Source: Aquibacillus saliphilus (GTDB lineage: Bacteria; Bacillota; Bacilli; Bacillales; Amphibacillaceae). From it: a stretch of 64,000 bases of DNA. The DNA lies in the NCBI RefSeq assembly GCF_020404745.1, contig NZ_JAIZAP010000007.1, positions 62,001 to 126,000 of the forward strand. Direction: 5' to 3'. Below the pieces are notes generated by a model. The model saw nothing but the letters and a program-made list of their open reading frames with translations. It did no database searches and was not told the DNA's origin. Positions 46,986-62,530 of the stretch are shown here, in pieces (position 1 is the stretch's first letter; the number at the start of each line of letters is the position of its first letter). The translations under genes were made by a program, and so were the position numbers.

Positions 46986-47426
46986 ATGAAAGTTATTTTA
47001 GCATCTGACCATGGTGGAATCAATATCAGCAAAGAGATTGCATCTTTATTAACAGAAATGAATATTGAGTTTGAAGATATCGGCTGTAATTGTGAAGATT
47101 CTGTCGACTATCCGGACTATGCAATTCCGGCTGCAGAACGGGTTGCGAGTGGTGAATTCGATAAGGGGATTTTGATTTGTGGAACTGGAATTGGTATGTC
47201 TATCTCTGCCAATAAAGTAAAAGGGATCAGGGCAGCACTTGTTCATGACGTCTTTAGTGCTAAAGCAACTAGAGAACATAATGACACCAATATGATTACT
47301 ATGGGTGAACGTGTAATTGGATCAGGCTTAGCAAGAGAAATTGTTAAAACATGGTTAGAAACGGATTTCCTTGCTGGGCGTCACGCAACAAGGATTGGCA
47401 AAGTGTCTGATTACGAAAACAGGTAA
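46986..47426 (+). CDS. rpiB: Ribose-5-phosphate isomerase B
   Basis: A 146-residue RpiB/LacAB-family isomerase interconverting ribose 5-phosphate and ribulose 5-phosphate. It starts MKVILASDHGGINISKEI, has the active-site Cys in LICGTGIGMSISANKVKGIRAAL, and the family text HNDTNMITMGERV. AAAAGGAGCG precedes the ATG. It corresponds to B. subtilis ywlF and is followed directly by ywlG. Confidence 0.94.
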   Translation: MKVILASDHGGINISKEIASLLTEMNIEFEDIGCNCEDSVDYPDYAIPAAERVASGEFDKGILICGTGIGMSISANKVKGIRAALVHDVFSAKATREHNDTNMITMGERVIGSGLAREIVKTWLETDFLAGRHATRIGKVSDYENR

Positions 47427-47452
47427 AAATGCTTCTTGAGAGGTTGTTTGAT

Positions 47453-48016
47453 ATGGATCAGCTAAAAAAAGACATTACTGCAATTGTTGATGAGTGGACA
47501 TCTAATGGGTATTTGGAAAAAGGTCACCTTTTTGTGATTGGCTGTTCGACAAGTGAAGTAGCAGGTCAACATATTGGTACCTCAGGTAGTGAGGAGATTG
47601 CTGCAGTCCTATTTGAACAGTTAGACAGATTGAAAACTCAATCTGGTGTTGAGCTTGCCTATCAATGCTGTGAGCACCTCAACCGTGCCTTAGTGGTTGA
47701 GAAGGAAACGCTAATAAGCCGTGGGTATGAAGAGGTTTCAGCAATACCTGTTCCAAAGGCCGGTGGCTCAATGGCATCCTATGCCTACAAACACTTTGAT
47801 AATCCAGTAGTTGTCGAGACAATCGCTGCTGACGCTGGCATTGATATTGGTGAAACAATGATTGGGATGCACATCAAGCGTGTCGCGGTACCGCTACGGC
47901 TAGCACAGAGAAATCTGGGAAATGCTAGAGTGAATGCTGCAAGAACTCGTCCGAAGTTAATCGGTGGTAAACGAGCTGTTTATCCTGATGATAAAGCGAG
48001 CAATCAGTGTCATTAA
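47453..48016 (+). CDS. ywlG: YwlG family protein (TIGR01440, function unknown)
   Basis: A 187-residue protein of the conserved Firmicute YwlG family. Typical text is LFVIGCSTSEVAGQHIGTSGS, QCCEHLNRALVVE and DIGETMIGMHIKRVAVP. It lies between rpiB and glyA, as in B. subtilis, but its activity is not established. ATG 47453, nine bases after GAGAGG, is preferred; ATG 47429 is in frame and would add eight residues. Confidence 0.88.
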   Translation: MDQLKKDITAIVDEWTSNGYLEKGHLFVIGCSTSEVAGQHIGTSGSEEIAAVLFEQLDRLKTQSGVELAYQCCEHLNRALVVEKETLISRGYEEVSAIPVPKAGGSMASYAYKHFDNPVVVETIAADAGIDIGETMIGMHIKRVAVPLRLAQRNLGNARVNAARTRPKLIGGKRAVYPDDKASNQCH

Positions 48017-48146
48017 TTAGGAAACTGGTCAAACTACAAGTGAGTAACGTGAAACTTTCTTCCGTCCTTGGTTCTTTTTAGACTTTTTACGGATAAATAA
48101 GTTAACGCGAAAAATATACAAAAATGTACAAGGGGGCAATACTGTT

Positions 48147-49382
48147 ATGGAACACGTAAAGAAAAATGACCAAGAACTATTTAAAGCCATCGAGGATGAA
48201 AGAAATCGCCAAAATGACAAGATCGAACTAATCGCATCTGAGAATTTTGTTTCACAAGCTGTCATGGAAGCTCAAGGATCTGTTTTGACTAATAAGTATG
48301 CAGAAGGATACCCTGGCAAGCGTTATTACGGTGGCTGTGAATATGTCGATGTTGCTGAAAATTTAGCGCGTGACCGTGCGAAGCAATTATTCGGAGCAGA
48401 GCATGCTAATGTTCAACCACATTCTGGTGCACAAGCAAATATGGCCGTTTATTTTACTGTCCTTGAGCCTGGTGACACTGTTCTAGGGATGAACTTGAGC
48501 CATGGTGGTCATTTGACTCATGGTAGCCCAGTTAATTTTAGTGGAACATTGTACAATTTTGAGGAGTACGGTGTTGATAAAGAAACGGAAGTCATTGACT
48601 ATGATGCATTACGTGAAAAAGCGAAAGAAGTAAAGCCTAAATTAATCGTTGCTGGAGCGAGTGCCTATCCTCGTACGATTAACTTTAAAACGTTCAGAGA
48701 AATTGCTGATGAAGTCGGCGCCTATTTAATGGTTGATATGGCACACATTGCAGGGCTTGTAGCTAGTGGTCTTCACCCTGATCCTGTTCCATATGCAGAT
48801 TTTGTCACAACAACAACGCACAAAACGTTGCGTGGCCCACGTGGTGGTATGATTTTATGTAAAGAAGAGTTTGCTAAGAAGATTGATAAGTCTGTCTTCC
48901 CAGGTATGCAAGGTGGTCCGCTTATGCATGTAATCGCAGCAAAAGCAATGGCTTTTAAAGAGGCACTTCAAGACGACTTCCGTACCTATTCACAAAATAT
49001 CATCGATAACGCCAAACGTTTTGGTGAAGCTCTACAAAAAGAAGGTGTTCGCCTTGTTTCAGACGGAACAGACAATCACCTATTATTACTTGATGTTCGT
49101 GGCCTCGGCTTAAACGGGAAGGATGCTGAAAAAGCGTTAGATGATATTGGTGTTACTACCAATAAAAACACTATCCCGTTTGACCCTGAAAGTCCATTTG
49201 TAACAAGTGGTATTCGTGTTGGTACGGCAGCTGTTACCACACGTGGTTTTGGATTAGAAGAAATGGATGAGGTTGCAGCAATTATTGCATTTACATTAAA
49301 CAATCACGATGATGAAGAAAAATTAAAAGAAGCTAAGGCACGCGTAAAGGATTTGACAGGCAAATTCCCACTTTACAAGTAA
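48147..49382 (+). CDS. glyA: Serine hydroxymethyltransferase
   Basis: A 411-residue PLP enzyme converting serine and tetrahydrofolate to glycine and 5,10-methylene-THF. The Schiff-base lysine is in [43 protein letters not shown] and [15 protein letters not shown] are all present. AAGGGGGC lies about ten bases before the ATG. A PurR box was looked for in the 130-bp gap and not found. A terminator follows. Confidence 0.97.
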   Translation: MEHVKKNDQELFKAIEDERNRQNDKIELIASENFVSQAVMEAQGSVLTNKYAEGYPGKRYYGGCEYVDVAENLARDRAKQLFGAEHANVQPHSGAQANMAVYFTVLEPGDTVLGMNLSHGGHLTHGSPVNFSGTLYNFEEYGVDKETEVIDYDALREKAKEVKPKLIVAGASAYPRTINFKTFREIADEVGAYLMVDMAHIAGLVASGLHPDPVPYADFVTTTTHKTLRGPRGGMILCKEEFAKKIDKSVFPGMQGGPLMHVIAAKAMAFKEALQDDFRTYSQNIIDNAKRFGEALQKEGVRLVSDGTDNHLLLLDVRGLGLNGKDAEKALDDIGVTTNKNTIPFDPESPFVTSGIRVGTAAVTTRGFGLEEMDEVAAIIAFTLNNHDDEEKLKEAKARVKDLTGKFPLYK

Positions 49383-49386
49383 AAGT

Positions 49387-49427
49387 ATATCCCTTGTCAG
49401 GAGTTCTTCTGGCAAGGGATATTTCTT
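49387..49427 (+). terminator. Terminator after glyA
   Basis: ATATCCCTTGTCAG / CTGGCAAGGGATAT (one G-T pair) followed by TTCTT. Confidence 0.85.
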
Positions 49428-49507
49428 AGCGTATTTTGTAAAACTACGGTAGGTAGCTACTTTTCACCCCAGATACCAAAAATATCGACAAACATCGATA
49501 ACATTGC

Positions 49508-49536
49508 TTGATATATAGTCATTTTTTCAGTACAAT
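49508..49536 (+). promoter_or_regulatory. SigA-type promoter for upp
   Basis: TTGATA (49508-49513), exact 17-bp spacer, TACAAT (49531-49536), about 38 bp before the upp start. Confidence 0.7.
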
Positions 49537-49573
49537 TTTAAGGATGTAAATAATTCAAAGGAGTGATCGGAAC

Positions 49574-50203
49574 GTGGGAAATGTTTATGTACTGGATCAT
49601 CCATTAATACAACACAAATTAACCTACATAAGAAGAAAAACAACTGGAACAAAGGAATTTCGTGAACTAGTTGATGAAGTAGCAGGACTAATGGCTTTTG
49701 AAATTACTAGAGACTTACCAGTTGAGGAAACGACTGTAGAAACACCAGTCACAACTGCGACAACGAAAGTACTAAGTGGTAAGAAAATTGGACTGATTCC
49801 AATTTTACGTGCTGGTCTAGGAATGGTCGATGGTATCCTACGTATGATTCCAGCTGCGAAGGTTGGTCATGTTGGTTTATATCGCGACCCTGAAACATTA
49901 AAGCCTACCGAATACTATATTAAACTGCCGTCTGATATTGCAGAACGTGAACTGATTGTTATCGATCCGATGTTAGCAACGGGTGGATCAGCGAACGACG
50001 CTATTTATTCATTGAAAAAACGTGGTGCTACAAATATTAAATTAATGTGCCTAGTGGCTGCTCCTGAAGGTATTGAAGTAATTAAAGAAGAACATCCTGA
50101 CGTTGATATCTATCTTGCGGCATTAGACGAAAAACTAGATGATCACGGGTATATCGTACCTGGCTTAGGTGATGCAGGCGATCGTTTATTCGGAACGAAG
50201 TAA
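49574..50203 (+). CDS. upp: Uracil phosphoribosyltransferase
   Basis: A 209-residue salvage enzyme making UMP from uracil and PRPP. The PRPP-binding loop is [18 protein letters not shown], and the uracil-binding C-terminus is [30 protein letters not shown] is also diagnostic. The GTG start follows AAAGGAGTG. It is followed after 24 bp by mnaA, probably in the same transcript. Confidence 0.96.
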   Translation: MGNVYVLDHPLIQHKLTYIRRKTTGTKEFRELVDEVAGLMAFEITRDLPVEETTVETPVTTATTKVLSGKKIGLIPILRAGLGMVDGILRMIPAAKVGHVGLYRDPETLKPTEYYIKLPSDIAERELIVIDPMLATGGSANDAIYSLKKRGATNIKLMCLVAAPEGIEVIKEEHPDVDIYLAALDEKLDDHGYIVPGLGDAGDRLFGTK

Positions 50204-50227
50204 TAGAACTTTACAGGAGTGAATTTG

Positions 50228-51373
50228 ATGGGTAATAAAATTAAAGTTATGGCTATATTTGGTACAAGACCGGAAGCAATCAAGATGGCTCCACTTGTTT
50301 TAGAATTAAAAAAGCGACCTGAGCAGTTTGAGGTAATTGTTACGGTTACCGCTCAACACCGTGAAATGCTTGACCAGGTGCTTGATATTTTCGGAATTAC
50401 ACCAGATTTTGATTTAAACATCATGAAGTCTAGACAAACGCTTGCTCAAATTACCACCAGAGCATTAGAAGGTCTCGACCTGGTCATGCAAGAAACGAAG
50501 CCTGATATTGTCCTCGTTCATGGTGATACGACAACAACATTTGCTGCATCACTCGCTGCTTACTACAATCAAATATCTGTAGGCCATGTCGAAGCGGGCC
50601 TTCGAACATGGAATAAATATTCACCATACCCAGAAGAGATGAATCGCCAACTTACTGGCGTTGTTGCTGATTTGCATTTTTCTCCAACAACTCAATCGAA
50701 ACAGAATTTAATAGAAGAAAATAAGCGTGAAGACCGGATTTTCGTTACCGGTAATACAGCAATTGATGCACTGAAAACTACAGTTAACCAAGATTATTCT
50801 AGTCAGGTACTGGACGGGATTGGTAATAAACGACTCGTATTAATGACTGCCCACCGCAGAGAAAATCTTGGACAGAACATGAAGCAAATGTTCCGGGCAA
50901 TCAAGCGACTAGTTGAAACGCATGACGATATTCATGTCGTTTACCCAGTCCACTTAAATCCAGCTGTACAAGAGACAGCGAACGAGATCCTAGGAAATGA
51001 TGATCGCATTCAATTAATTGAGCCATTAGGAGTAGTTGATTTCCACAACTTCGCTTCACGTGCTTACTTAATTTTAACTGATTCAGGTGGAGTTCAAGAG
51101 GAGGCGCCGTCTCTAGGTGTTCCGGTCCTTGTCCTTCGCGATACAACAGAGCGACCAGAAGGAATCAACGCAGGTACTCTGAAATTAGCTGGTACCGAAG
51201 AAGATAATATTTTTAACCTAGCACATGAACTACTTTCAGACAAAGAAGCGCATCAAAAAATGTCCAAAGCCTCCAATCCATATGGCGATGGACAAGCATC
51301 AGCTAGAATAGCAGACGCAATCCGCTATTTCTTTGATCAAACAGAAGAAAAACCAGCATCATTTAATGTATAA
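50228..51373 (+). CDS. mnaA: UDP-N-acetylglucosamine 2-epimerase (non-hydrolysing)
   Basis: A 381-residue enzyme interconverting UDP-GlcNAc and UDP-ManNAc, which feeds the linkage unit of wall teichoic acids. The start KVMAIFGTRPEAIKMAPLV, HGDTTTTFAASLAAYY, GHVEAGLRTWNKYSPYPEE and DSGGVQEEAPSLGVPVLVLR are family signatures of the GT-B fold. ATG 50228 is eight bases after AGGAG; the GTG at 50219 is too close to it. In B. subtilis mnaA is elsewhere, not beside upp. A terminator follows. Confidence 0.94.
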   Translation: MGNKIKVMAIFGTRPEAIKMAPLVLELKKRPEQFEVIVTVTAQHREMLDQVLDIFGITPDFDLNIMKSRQTLAQITTRALEGLDLVMQETKPDIVLVHGDTTTTFAASLAAYYNQISVGHVEAGLRTWNKYSPYPEEMNRQLTGVVADLHFSPTTQSKQNLIEENKREDRIFVTGNTAIDALKTTVNQDYSSQVLDGIGNKRLVLMTAHRRENLGQNMKQMFRAIKRLVETHDDIHVVYPVHLNPAVQETANEILGNDDRIQLIEPLGVVDFHNFASRAYLILTDSGGVQEEAPSLGVPVLVLRDTTERPEGINAGTLKLAGTEEDNIFNLAHELLSDKEAHQKMSKASNPYGDGQASARIADAIRYFFDQTEEKPASFNV

Positions 51374-51376
51374 GGC

Positions 51377-51411
51377 AAAGAGCTACCCTGTTGGGTGGCT
51401 CTTTCTGCTTT
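51377..51411 (+). terminator. Terminator after mnaA
   Basis: Perfect 12-bp AAAGAGCTACCC / GGGTGGCTCTTT (one G-T pair), T-rich tail. Confidence 0.82.
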
Positions 51412-51432
51412 CTGCTTGATAATACTTGGTCG

Positions 51433-51558
51433 ATTCGCCCTAAAAGTGAGCGGATTCACCTCAAATATTTGGTGATTCGCCTCAATGCCGCGTTTATTCG
51501 CCCCAAACTAGCAAAGATTCGGCTCAAATGTGAATTTATTCGCCTTTATCGTCCCATG
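51433..51558 (+). repeat. 21-bp tandem array 2 (six units)
   Basis: Units start at 51433, 51454, 51475, 51496, 51517 and 51538. Units 4 and 6 (ATTCGCCCCAAACTAGCAAA; ATTCGCCTTTATCG) match the same positions in array 3. It lies 16 bp from the 3' end of the NERD gene. A 75-codon frame through it only reads the repeat. Confidence 0.9.
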
Positions 51559-51574
51559 GTGATGAGCTTTCCCA

Positions 51575-52537
51575 TCAGGTGGCACTTGAATAAACCCTAT
51601 CTTTTGTTCTGCCCATAGTTATCAGGTCCATGTTAGTTAGTATTTTGTTTGCGACCTTAGTTGAATCGAGGTGAAGAAATTCTCTGCACTGCTTATTAGT
51701 AATTGTCGGGCTTATTATCTGAAAATGGTCTTGAATTGCAATTTCGTGGGCATTCTTAAACTTTAATTTGCAAGTAGTACAATACCATTCACCGTGTTTG
51801 CGAATCATCGGAAGTGATAAACAAGTGGGGCATTGTACTCCTGTCAGAATATCAGTTTGAGGAATTTTATATGCAGCTAAGATGTCAATCGAAAGGGGAG
51901 TGTGTTTCCGAATAATCTTTTTGGAGATTGATTTAGGGTTAAAATCAATGCGACCATTATTACGATACTTTCGCTCAATCTCTAAAATTTTATCAACAAC
52001 ATTTTCAACGTGTAAGACTTTTTGATAAATAGTAGTATCACGTGCATTTGTTGTTAGTACGGTTGAAGGATTACCAATTGCAATGATATGTTCAACCGGT
52101 ATTTTCGGGAATTTCATTGTAAGTAACCACAACTTAAGCTGTCCCTCTTGGTATTTAACCTGTGTTAACGGGTTTCTGAATCCTTCTTCTGTTTGGTTGA
52201 TTTTTCTAACTAGCTGGTTGAAAGTTGTATCAAAGAATAATGTTCCGGAGATATTTTTCACTTCGATAATTAGGAGGAAATGTGGAGAGATAACGAGGGT
52301 ATCCATTTGAAAAAATAAAGGTCCGTTCTGTAAACGAATATCCTGCAAAATCGTAAATCGATCATCAGGTAGTCTCTGCAGTTGATAAGCTAATGCTTGT
52401 TCACCGCGGTAACCAGCCGTCCTCCTAGATAAGTCATCTTCAATCGCAGTTCGCTTTGGATGGAAATTTGGAAGTCTCCGTAGCAGAGTTTCATCCTGGG
52501 TAATTCGTAATGGAATAGTGTTTTGTTTAAGTATCAA
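51575..52537 (-). CDS. NERD-domain nuclease-related protein
   Basis: A 320-residue protein with an N-terminal NERD domain, a PD-(D/E)XK-like nuclease-related fold. Visible conserved residues are YRGEQALAYQL (Glu46), QMDTLVIS (Asp79) and IIEVKN (Glu92, Lys94), with a later helix KYQEGQLKLWL. The C-terminal half has a two-pair zinc finger, CPTC...CTTC, near 235-258. The activity and target are unknown. The start is a TTG at 52537 behind AGGAGGAG. The gene is oriented against its neighbours and is flanked on both sides by 21-bp arrays. Confidence 0.85.
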   Translation of the reverse strand: MILKQNTIPLRITQDETLLRRLPNFHPKRTAIEDDLSRRTAGYRGEQALAYQLQRLPDDRFTILQDIRLQNGPLFFQMDTLVISPHFLLIIEVKNISGTLFFDTTFNQLVRKINQTEEGFRNPLTQVKYQEGQLKLWLLTMKFPKIPVEHIIAIGNPSTVLTTNARDTTIYQKVLHVENVVDKILEIERKYRNNGRIDFNPKSISKKIIRKHTPLSIDILAAYKIPQTDILTGVQCPTCLSLPMIRKHGEWYCTTCKLKFKNAHEIAIQDHFQIISPTITNKQCREFLHLDSTKVANKILTNMDLITMGRTKDRVYSSAT

Positions 52538-52664
52538 TCGAACTCCTCCTATTTAAATAAATATAGTTAATTAAATTCTATATTTTACAAAAAACTCCTG
52601 CTTTAAGCTGAAAAAGTTATATTACCGAGCTCGGCGTATGGTCTTTACTTAAAGTAGGCACTTA

Positions 52665-52790
52665 ATTCGCCTCGGTTTTAGTGGTATTCGCCCTGAGTCT
52701 CAAGTGATTCACCCAAGTATCGCGTTTATTCACCCCAAACTAGCAAAGATTCGCCTCAAAAAAGGATTAATTCGCCTTTATCGGTGTTGA
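52665..52790 (+). repeat. 21-bp tandem array 3 (six units, plus two outliers)
   Basis: Units start at 52665, 52686, 52707, 52728, 52749 and 52770. Two extra motifs at 52806 (ATTCGCTCAAAA) and 52826 (ATTCGCCCAAAC) are out of register. The order of units 3-6 repeats that of array 2. It lies between the NERD gene and the subtilase gene; the rest of the 52538-52908 gap is featureless. Confidence 0.9.
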
Positions 52791-52908
52791 GCGACTCTTG
52801 GATTGATTCGCTCAAAATCCAACTTATTCGCCCAAACACCGGTTTTCATGCATGAATTTAGGCTAAGTCACAGATACTAACAGGTAAAAACGGGGGAGAA
52901 CTCTACTC

Positions 52909-55095
52909 ATGAAATTGCCGCAAATATCACTTTTAACAATTACCCTATTAATGATCCTCCTACCAGCACCAATAACAGCTCAGGATAAAGACCTGCAGTC
53001 GATTATTATTGAAGTAGATGGTGATCCATATATGCATAAGCAATATATTGAGGATTACCACCCTTTTATAGAGGTCGTCCAGGTATATGACACATTGCTG
53101 AATGGGCTGGCACTAAGAGCTAAGCCGGCTAAATTAGCGAAAATGGAAGACCTTGATTTCGTTGAAAATGTCTATCAAGTCCGCACGTACCAAACGCAAT
53201 CGATTAATAAAAGCATTCCATTTTTAAAACAAAATCAGGATAGTATCTTGTCAAATGAATTTACAGGTAAGGGTGTCAAAATTGGCGTAGTTGATACTGG
53301 GATTGATCATACGCATCCAGACTTAATCGCGAATTATAAAGGTGGCTATGACGTAGTTGATTTAGACGACGATCCAATGGAAACTCAAGGTGACCAGGGG
53401 GAGCCAACACTTCATGGTACACATGTATCTGGAATCATTGCCGCAAATGGCGAGATGAAAGGGGTGGCACCTGAAGCTGAGTTGTATGGATATAGAGCGC
53501 TAGGTCCGGGTGGGCGGGGGACATCGATTCAGGTGATTGCCGCGATTGAAAAAGCGGTGAAGGATGAGATGGATATCATCAACTTATCCCTCGGTAACTC
53601 AGTCAATGGTCCGGACTGGCCGACTAGCATTGCTGTCAATCGCGCTGTCGAGTTTGGTGTATCGCTCGTGATTGCTAATGGGAATGCAGGGCCGAATAAC
53701 TGGACAGTTGGATCACCGGCTACTTCCACCACAGCAATTTCAGTCGGGGCATCGACACCTCCGCTCAAGGTTCCATATCTTCATGATACATTTTTAAATA
53801 AAAAAATTATGATGGCACCATTAATGGGAGCACCAGTATGGGACCTATCCAAAGATTACCCAATCATCGATGGTGGAGCAGGTGAACAAGAACTGACTAA
53901 CGTAAGAGATAAAATAGTTTTGTTCAAACGAGGAGAAATTCCATTTGCCCAAAAAGTTAGAATGGCCGAGCAGGCTGGCGCAAAAGCGGTGATTATTTAC
54001 AATAATGAAGATGGTTTGTTTCAAGGGTCTGTTGATGATGGACAAGAGGAGGTAACAATTCCGGCAACCACTATTTCGAAAAAAGAAGGAGAATGGTTAA
54101 AGAAACATATCGTTGAAAAGGACAAGTGGATTGACACAAACTATCAAAAGTCCGAGGATGAGATGGCTGATTTTAGCTCCCGTGGTCCGGTTACAGCCAA
54201 TTGGCAAATAAAACCTGAAATCGTTGCCCCTGGTGCAGCGATTACCAGCACCGTACCTGGTGGCTACATGGAGCTACAAGGAACGAGCATGGCGGCACCC
54301 CATGTAGCAGGAGGGCTCGCGCTAATCAAACAGGCCCATCCAGACTGGTCACCGGAACAGTTGAAGGGGGCGCTGCTAACCTCGGCACTACCGCTTTCAA
54401 AAGGAACGAAGCTGTACGATCCAATCGTTCAAGGAATGGGGCGAATGCAACCACAACAAGCAATCGAAACGAATACAATCATTCATAACCCACTGCTTTC
54501 GTTCGGTAAAATAGAAGAGTACAAAGAAACACAGACTGTCGAACTAGAAATTGAGAATGTATCTGACCAGGATCAAGATTATTTTTTTCAGATTCCGAAA
54601 CAAACAGGTGGGCTTCGTTGGTATCTGCCGAAGAAATTTACTGTCAAAAAAAATGAGACCAAAACAGTGCCTGTAGAAGTTTCTATTAACAGTTCTAAGC
54701 TAAAGACAGGGTTACATCAAGGTTGGTTGACGTTAAAACAACAGTCATCATCGTATCGTTTACCATATTTGTTCCTTAATAAAGAAGGAGATTTTCCAAA
54801 AGCGATGGGAATTGAATTTTCACTGAAAACCTTCTCTGATGATCAATACCAGTACCGAATTTATTTACCAGAAAAAGTGAAAATACTTACAGTTGATCTA
54901 TACAATCCACATTCATTAGCATTTGACCGGACATTACTTGAGTTGGAGGAGGTTGGACAAGGAATCGTTGAAGGGACTATTGAAAAAAGAGATGCAGGTT
55001 CATCAGGTAACTATTTGGCGAACGTTACAATTGAAACAATCGATGGCGAAAAATCTGATTATCAAACGGAATTAGTGATTGATTTTCCAGAATAG
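52909..55095 (+). CDS. Secreted subtilisin-like serine protease (Vpr-like)
   Basis: A 728-residue extracellular S8 protease. A signal peptide (about 1-24, ending in ITA) and an Inhibitor I9 propeptide-like segment (30-95) come first. The catalytic domain has Asp129 (GVVDTGIDHTHPDL), His169 (LHGTHVSGIIAANG), oxyanion Asn259 (IANGNAGP) and Ser460 (GTSMAAPHVAGG). A protease-associated (PA) domain is inserted at about 295-410, as in B. subtilis Vpr. The C-terminal 200 residues form Fn3-like beta domains and contain no anchor. It probably degrades external protein for nutrition. The start follows GGGGGAG. Confidence 0.92.
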   Translation: MKLPQISLLTITLLMILLPAPITAQDKDLQSIIIEVDGDPYMHKQYIEDYHPFIEVVQVYDTLLNGLALRAKPAKLAKMEDLDFVENVYQVRTYQTQSINKSIPFLKQNQDSILSNEFTGKGVKIGVVDTGIDHTHPDLIANYKGGYDVVDLDDDPMETQGDQGEPTLHGTHVSGIIAANGEMKGVAPEAELYGYRALGPGGRGTSIQVIAAIEKAVKDEMDIINLSLGNSVNGPDWPTSIAVNRAVEFGVSLVIANGNAGPNNWTVGSPATSTTAISVGASTPPLKVPYLHDTFLNKKIMMAPLMGAPVWDLSKDYPIIDGGAGEQELTNVRDKIVLFKRGEIPFAQKVRMAEQAGAKAVIIYNNEDGLFQGSVDDGQEEVTIPATTISKKEGEWLKKHIVEKDKWIDTNYQKSEDEMADFSSRGPVTANWQIKPEIVAPGAAITSTVPGGYMELQGTSMAAPHVAGGLALIKQAHPDWSPEQLKGALLTSALPLSKGTKLYDPIVQGMGRMQPQQAIETNTIIHNPLLSFGKIEEYKETQTVELEIENVSDQDQDYFFQIPKQTGGLRWYLPKKFTVKKNETKTVPVEVSINSSKLKTGLHQGWLTLKQQSSSYRLPYLFLNKEGDFPKAMGIEFSLKTFSDDQYQYRIYLPEKVKILTVDLYNPHSLAFDRTLLELEEVGQGIVEGTIEKRDAGSSGNYLANVTIETIDGEKSDYQTELVIDFPE

Positions 55096-55287
55096 CTAAA
55101 GAAGTGATCGTAGGGTGCAAAAAAGTGAGTTCTGTTTTTAGAAAAGTTCACAGAATTGTTGATATATTCACAGGTTGATTTCGCTTATAATGAAAGGCAG
55201 AGCATGATAAGAAATTGGTAAGGGAAATCTTATAAATAGATGGTTTTTTGATAATATTTTCCATTGGTAGTTTTACCGCCAAACCAA

Positions 55288-55316
55288 TTGACATTGTAGC
55301 ACCCCTATTGTATGCT
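55288..55316 (+). promoter_or_regulatory. Promoter of the atp operon
   Basis: TTGACA (55288-55293), exact 17-bp spacer, TATGCT (55311-55316), about 80 bp before atpZ. A second TATAAT at 55186-55191 lacks a good -35. Confidence 0.75.
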
Positions 55317-55345
55317 AATTTAGTGTGGAATGATAAGGGTTTCAC

Positions 55346-55361
55346 TGTGATAAATATCACT
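55346..55361. promoter_or_regulatory. Fnr-type palindrome in the atp leader
   Basis: TGTGATAAATATCACT matches TGTGA-N6-TCACA at nine of ten fixed bases and lies about 30 bp after the -10. Its position downstream of the start would suit repression. GTTTC/GAAAC outside it extends the dyad. Confidence 0.5.
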
Positions 55362-55397
55362 GCGAAACAAACCAAACTGTGATAGGGGAGGTTGTAC

Positions 55398-55619
55398 TTG
55401 AGCCAAAATAAAGATAACCCGTTTCGAGGTATGGCTTTGACAAGTGGAATTTTGTCACAACTTGTCGGTGGACCACTCGTAGGGATATTAATAGGAACAT
55501 GGCTTGATGACCAATTTTCTACAAAACCACTATTTTTAGTGCTCATGCTTTTATTAGGTATGGGATCTGGTACATATGGAACCATTCATTTAGTTCGAAA
55601 ATACACGGGAGACGAATAA
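55398..55619 (+). CDS. atpZ: AtpZ/AtpI family membrane protein
   Basis: A 73-residue protein with two hydrophobic helices (about 14-35 and 43-63) and the family text LVGGPLVGILIGTWLDDQF and GMGSGTYGTIHLVRKY. Proteins of this type precede atpI in Bacillus atp operons and have been linked to c-ring assembly and Mg uptake. The TTG at 55398 is seven bases after GGGGAGG and is the preferred start; 55392 is also a TTG but too close. It is the first gene of the operon. Confidence 0.85.
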   Translation: MSQNKDNPFRGMALTSGILSQLVGGPLVGILIGTWLDDQFSTKPLFLVLMLLLGMGSGTYGTIHLVRKYTGDE

Positions 55620-55621
55620 AA

Positions 55622-56739
<1,118 letters not shown>

Positions 56740-56776
56740 TAATTAGTAAACAAAATTTATAGGGTATATATTTTAA

Positions 56777-56998
<222 letters not shown>

Positions 56999-57008
56999 TT
57001 TAACTTTA

Positions 57009-57125
57009 TATACTATCAGTGCTGTTGATAGTATAAGAAAAACGTAGGCTTTCGTCATCACTGGCGAGAAGCCCAGTTTTTCTAATAAATAAAGTGGCGA
57101 AGTTCGTCTAAGACAATCTTCGCCA
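57009..57125 (+). promoter_or_regulatory. Three consecutive hairpins between atpE and atpF
   Basis: H1 57009-57035 (TATACTATCA / TGATAGTATA). H2 57036-57083 (AGAAAAACGTAGGCTT / AAGCCCAGTTTTTCT). H3 57095-57125 (TGGCGAAG / CTTCGCCA). They may slow decay from the 3' side of atpE or partly terminate, raising c-subunit output. Confidence 0.65.
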
Positions 57126-57169
57126 TTCCTTGTGTTTTACTTTATTTTAATACTTAGTATATGAAATAA

Positions 57170-58278
<1,109 letters not shown>

Positions 58279-58294
58279 CAAATGATAGGGGTGA

Positions 58295-59809
<1,515 letters not shown>

Positions 59810-59813
59810 GAAC

Positions 59814-59930
59814 AAAAGCGCAGGCGCCTTGCTCACCACCGACAAGCTTAAGAAAAGCATCGGCGTGGCGTTCTCTGCCACAGAGAGGATTTTCTTAAGA
59901 CCTCGAGGTGGTAGGCGCCGGAGCTGGACG
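59814..59930 (+). repeat. Structured intergenic repeat R1 between atpA and atpG
   Basis: Three nested stems: outer GCGCC...CACCACC / GGTGGTAGGCGCC, middle CTTAAGAAAA / TTTTCTTAAG, inner GTGGC / GCCAC. The start AAAAGCGCAGGCGCC also occurs as a fragment at 44527. It is related to R2. The remaining 59931-60094 holds no further feature than the atpG ribosome site. Confidence 0.8.
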
Positions 59931-60094
59931 TGGCAAAGCTTTGGAATTAATTATCCACAGCAGTCCATTTTATAATTTCCTAGACAAAATATAAATTTGA
60001 ATAAAAAGTATCGGGTGAAATCAATTTTGGTTTTAACTTCACTTTTTAAACAACTGCTACGTAAACCTTTTTAAGAAAGGGCGGTGAAACATAA

Positions 60095-60958
<864 letters not shown>

Positions 60959-60963
60959 TCAAA

Positions 60964-62524
<1,561 letters not shown>

Positions 62525-62530
62525 ATATAA

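Noticed and set aside
48017-48146. PurR operator upstream of glyA
   Set aside because: No pair of CCGAAC-type half-sites could be found in this gap.
51391-51618. 75-codon frame with a seven-residue repeat (IRPK...)
   Set aside because: The protein repeat is only the 21-bp array read in frame; the same frame has three stop codons in array 4 and no start in array 1.
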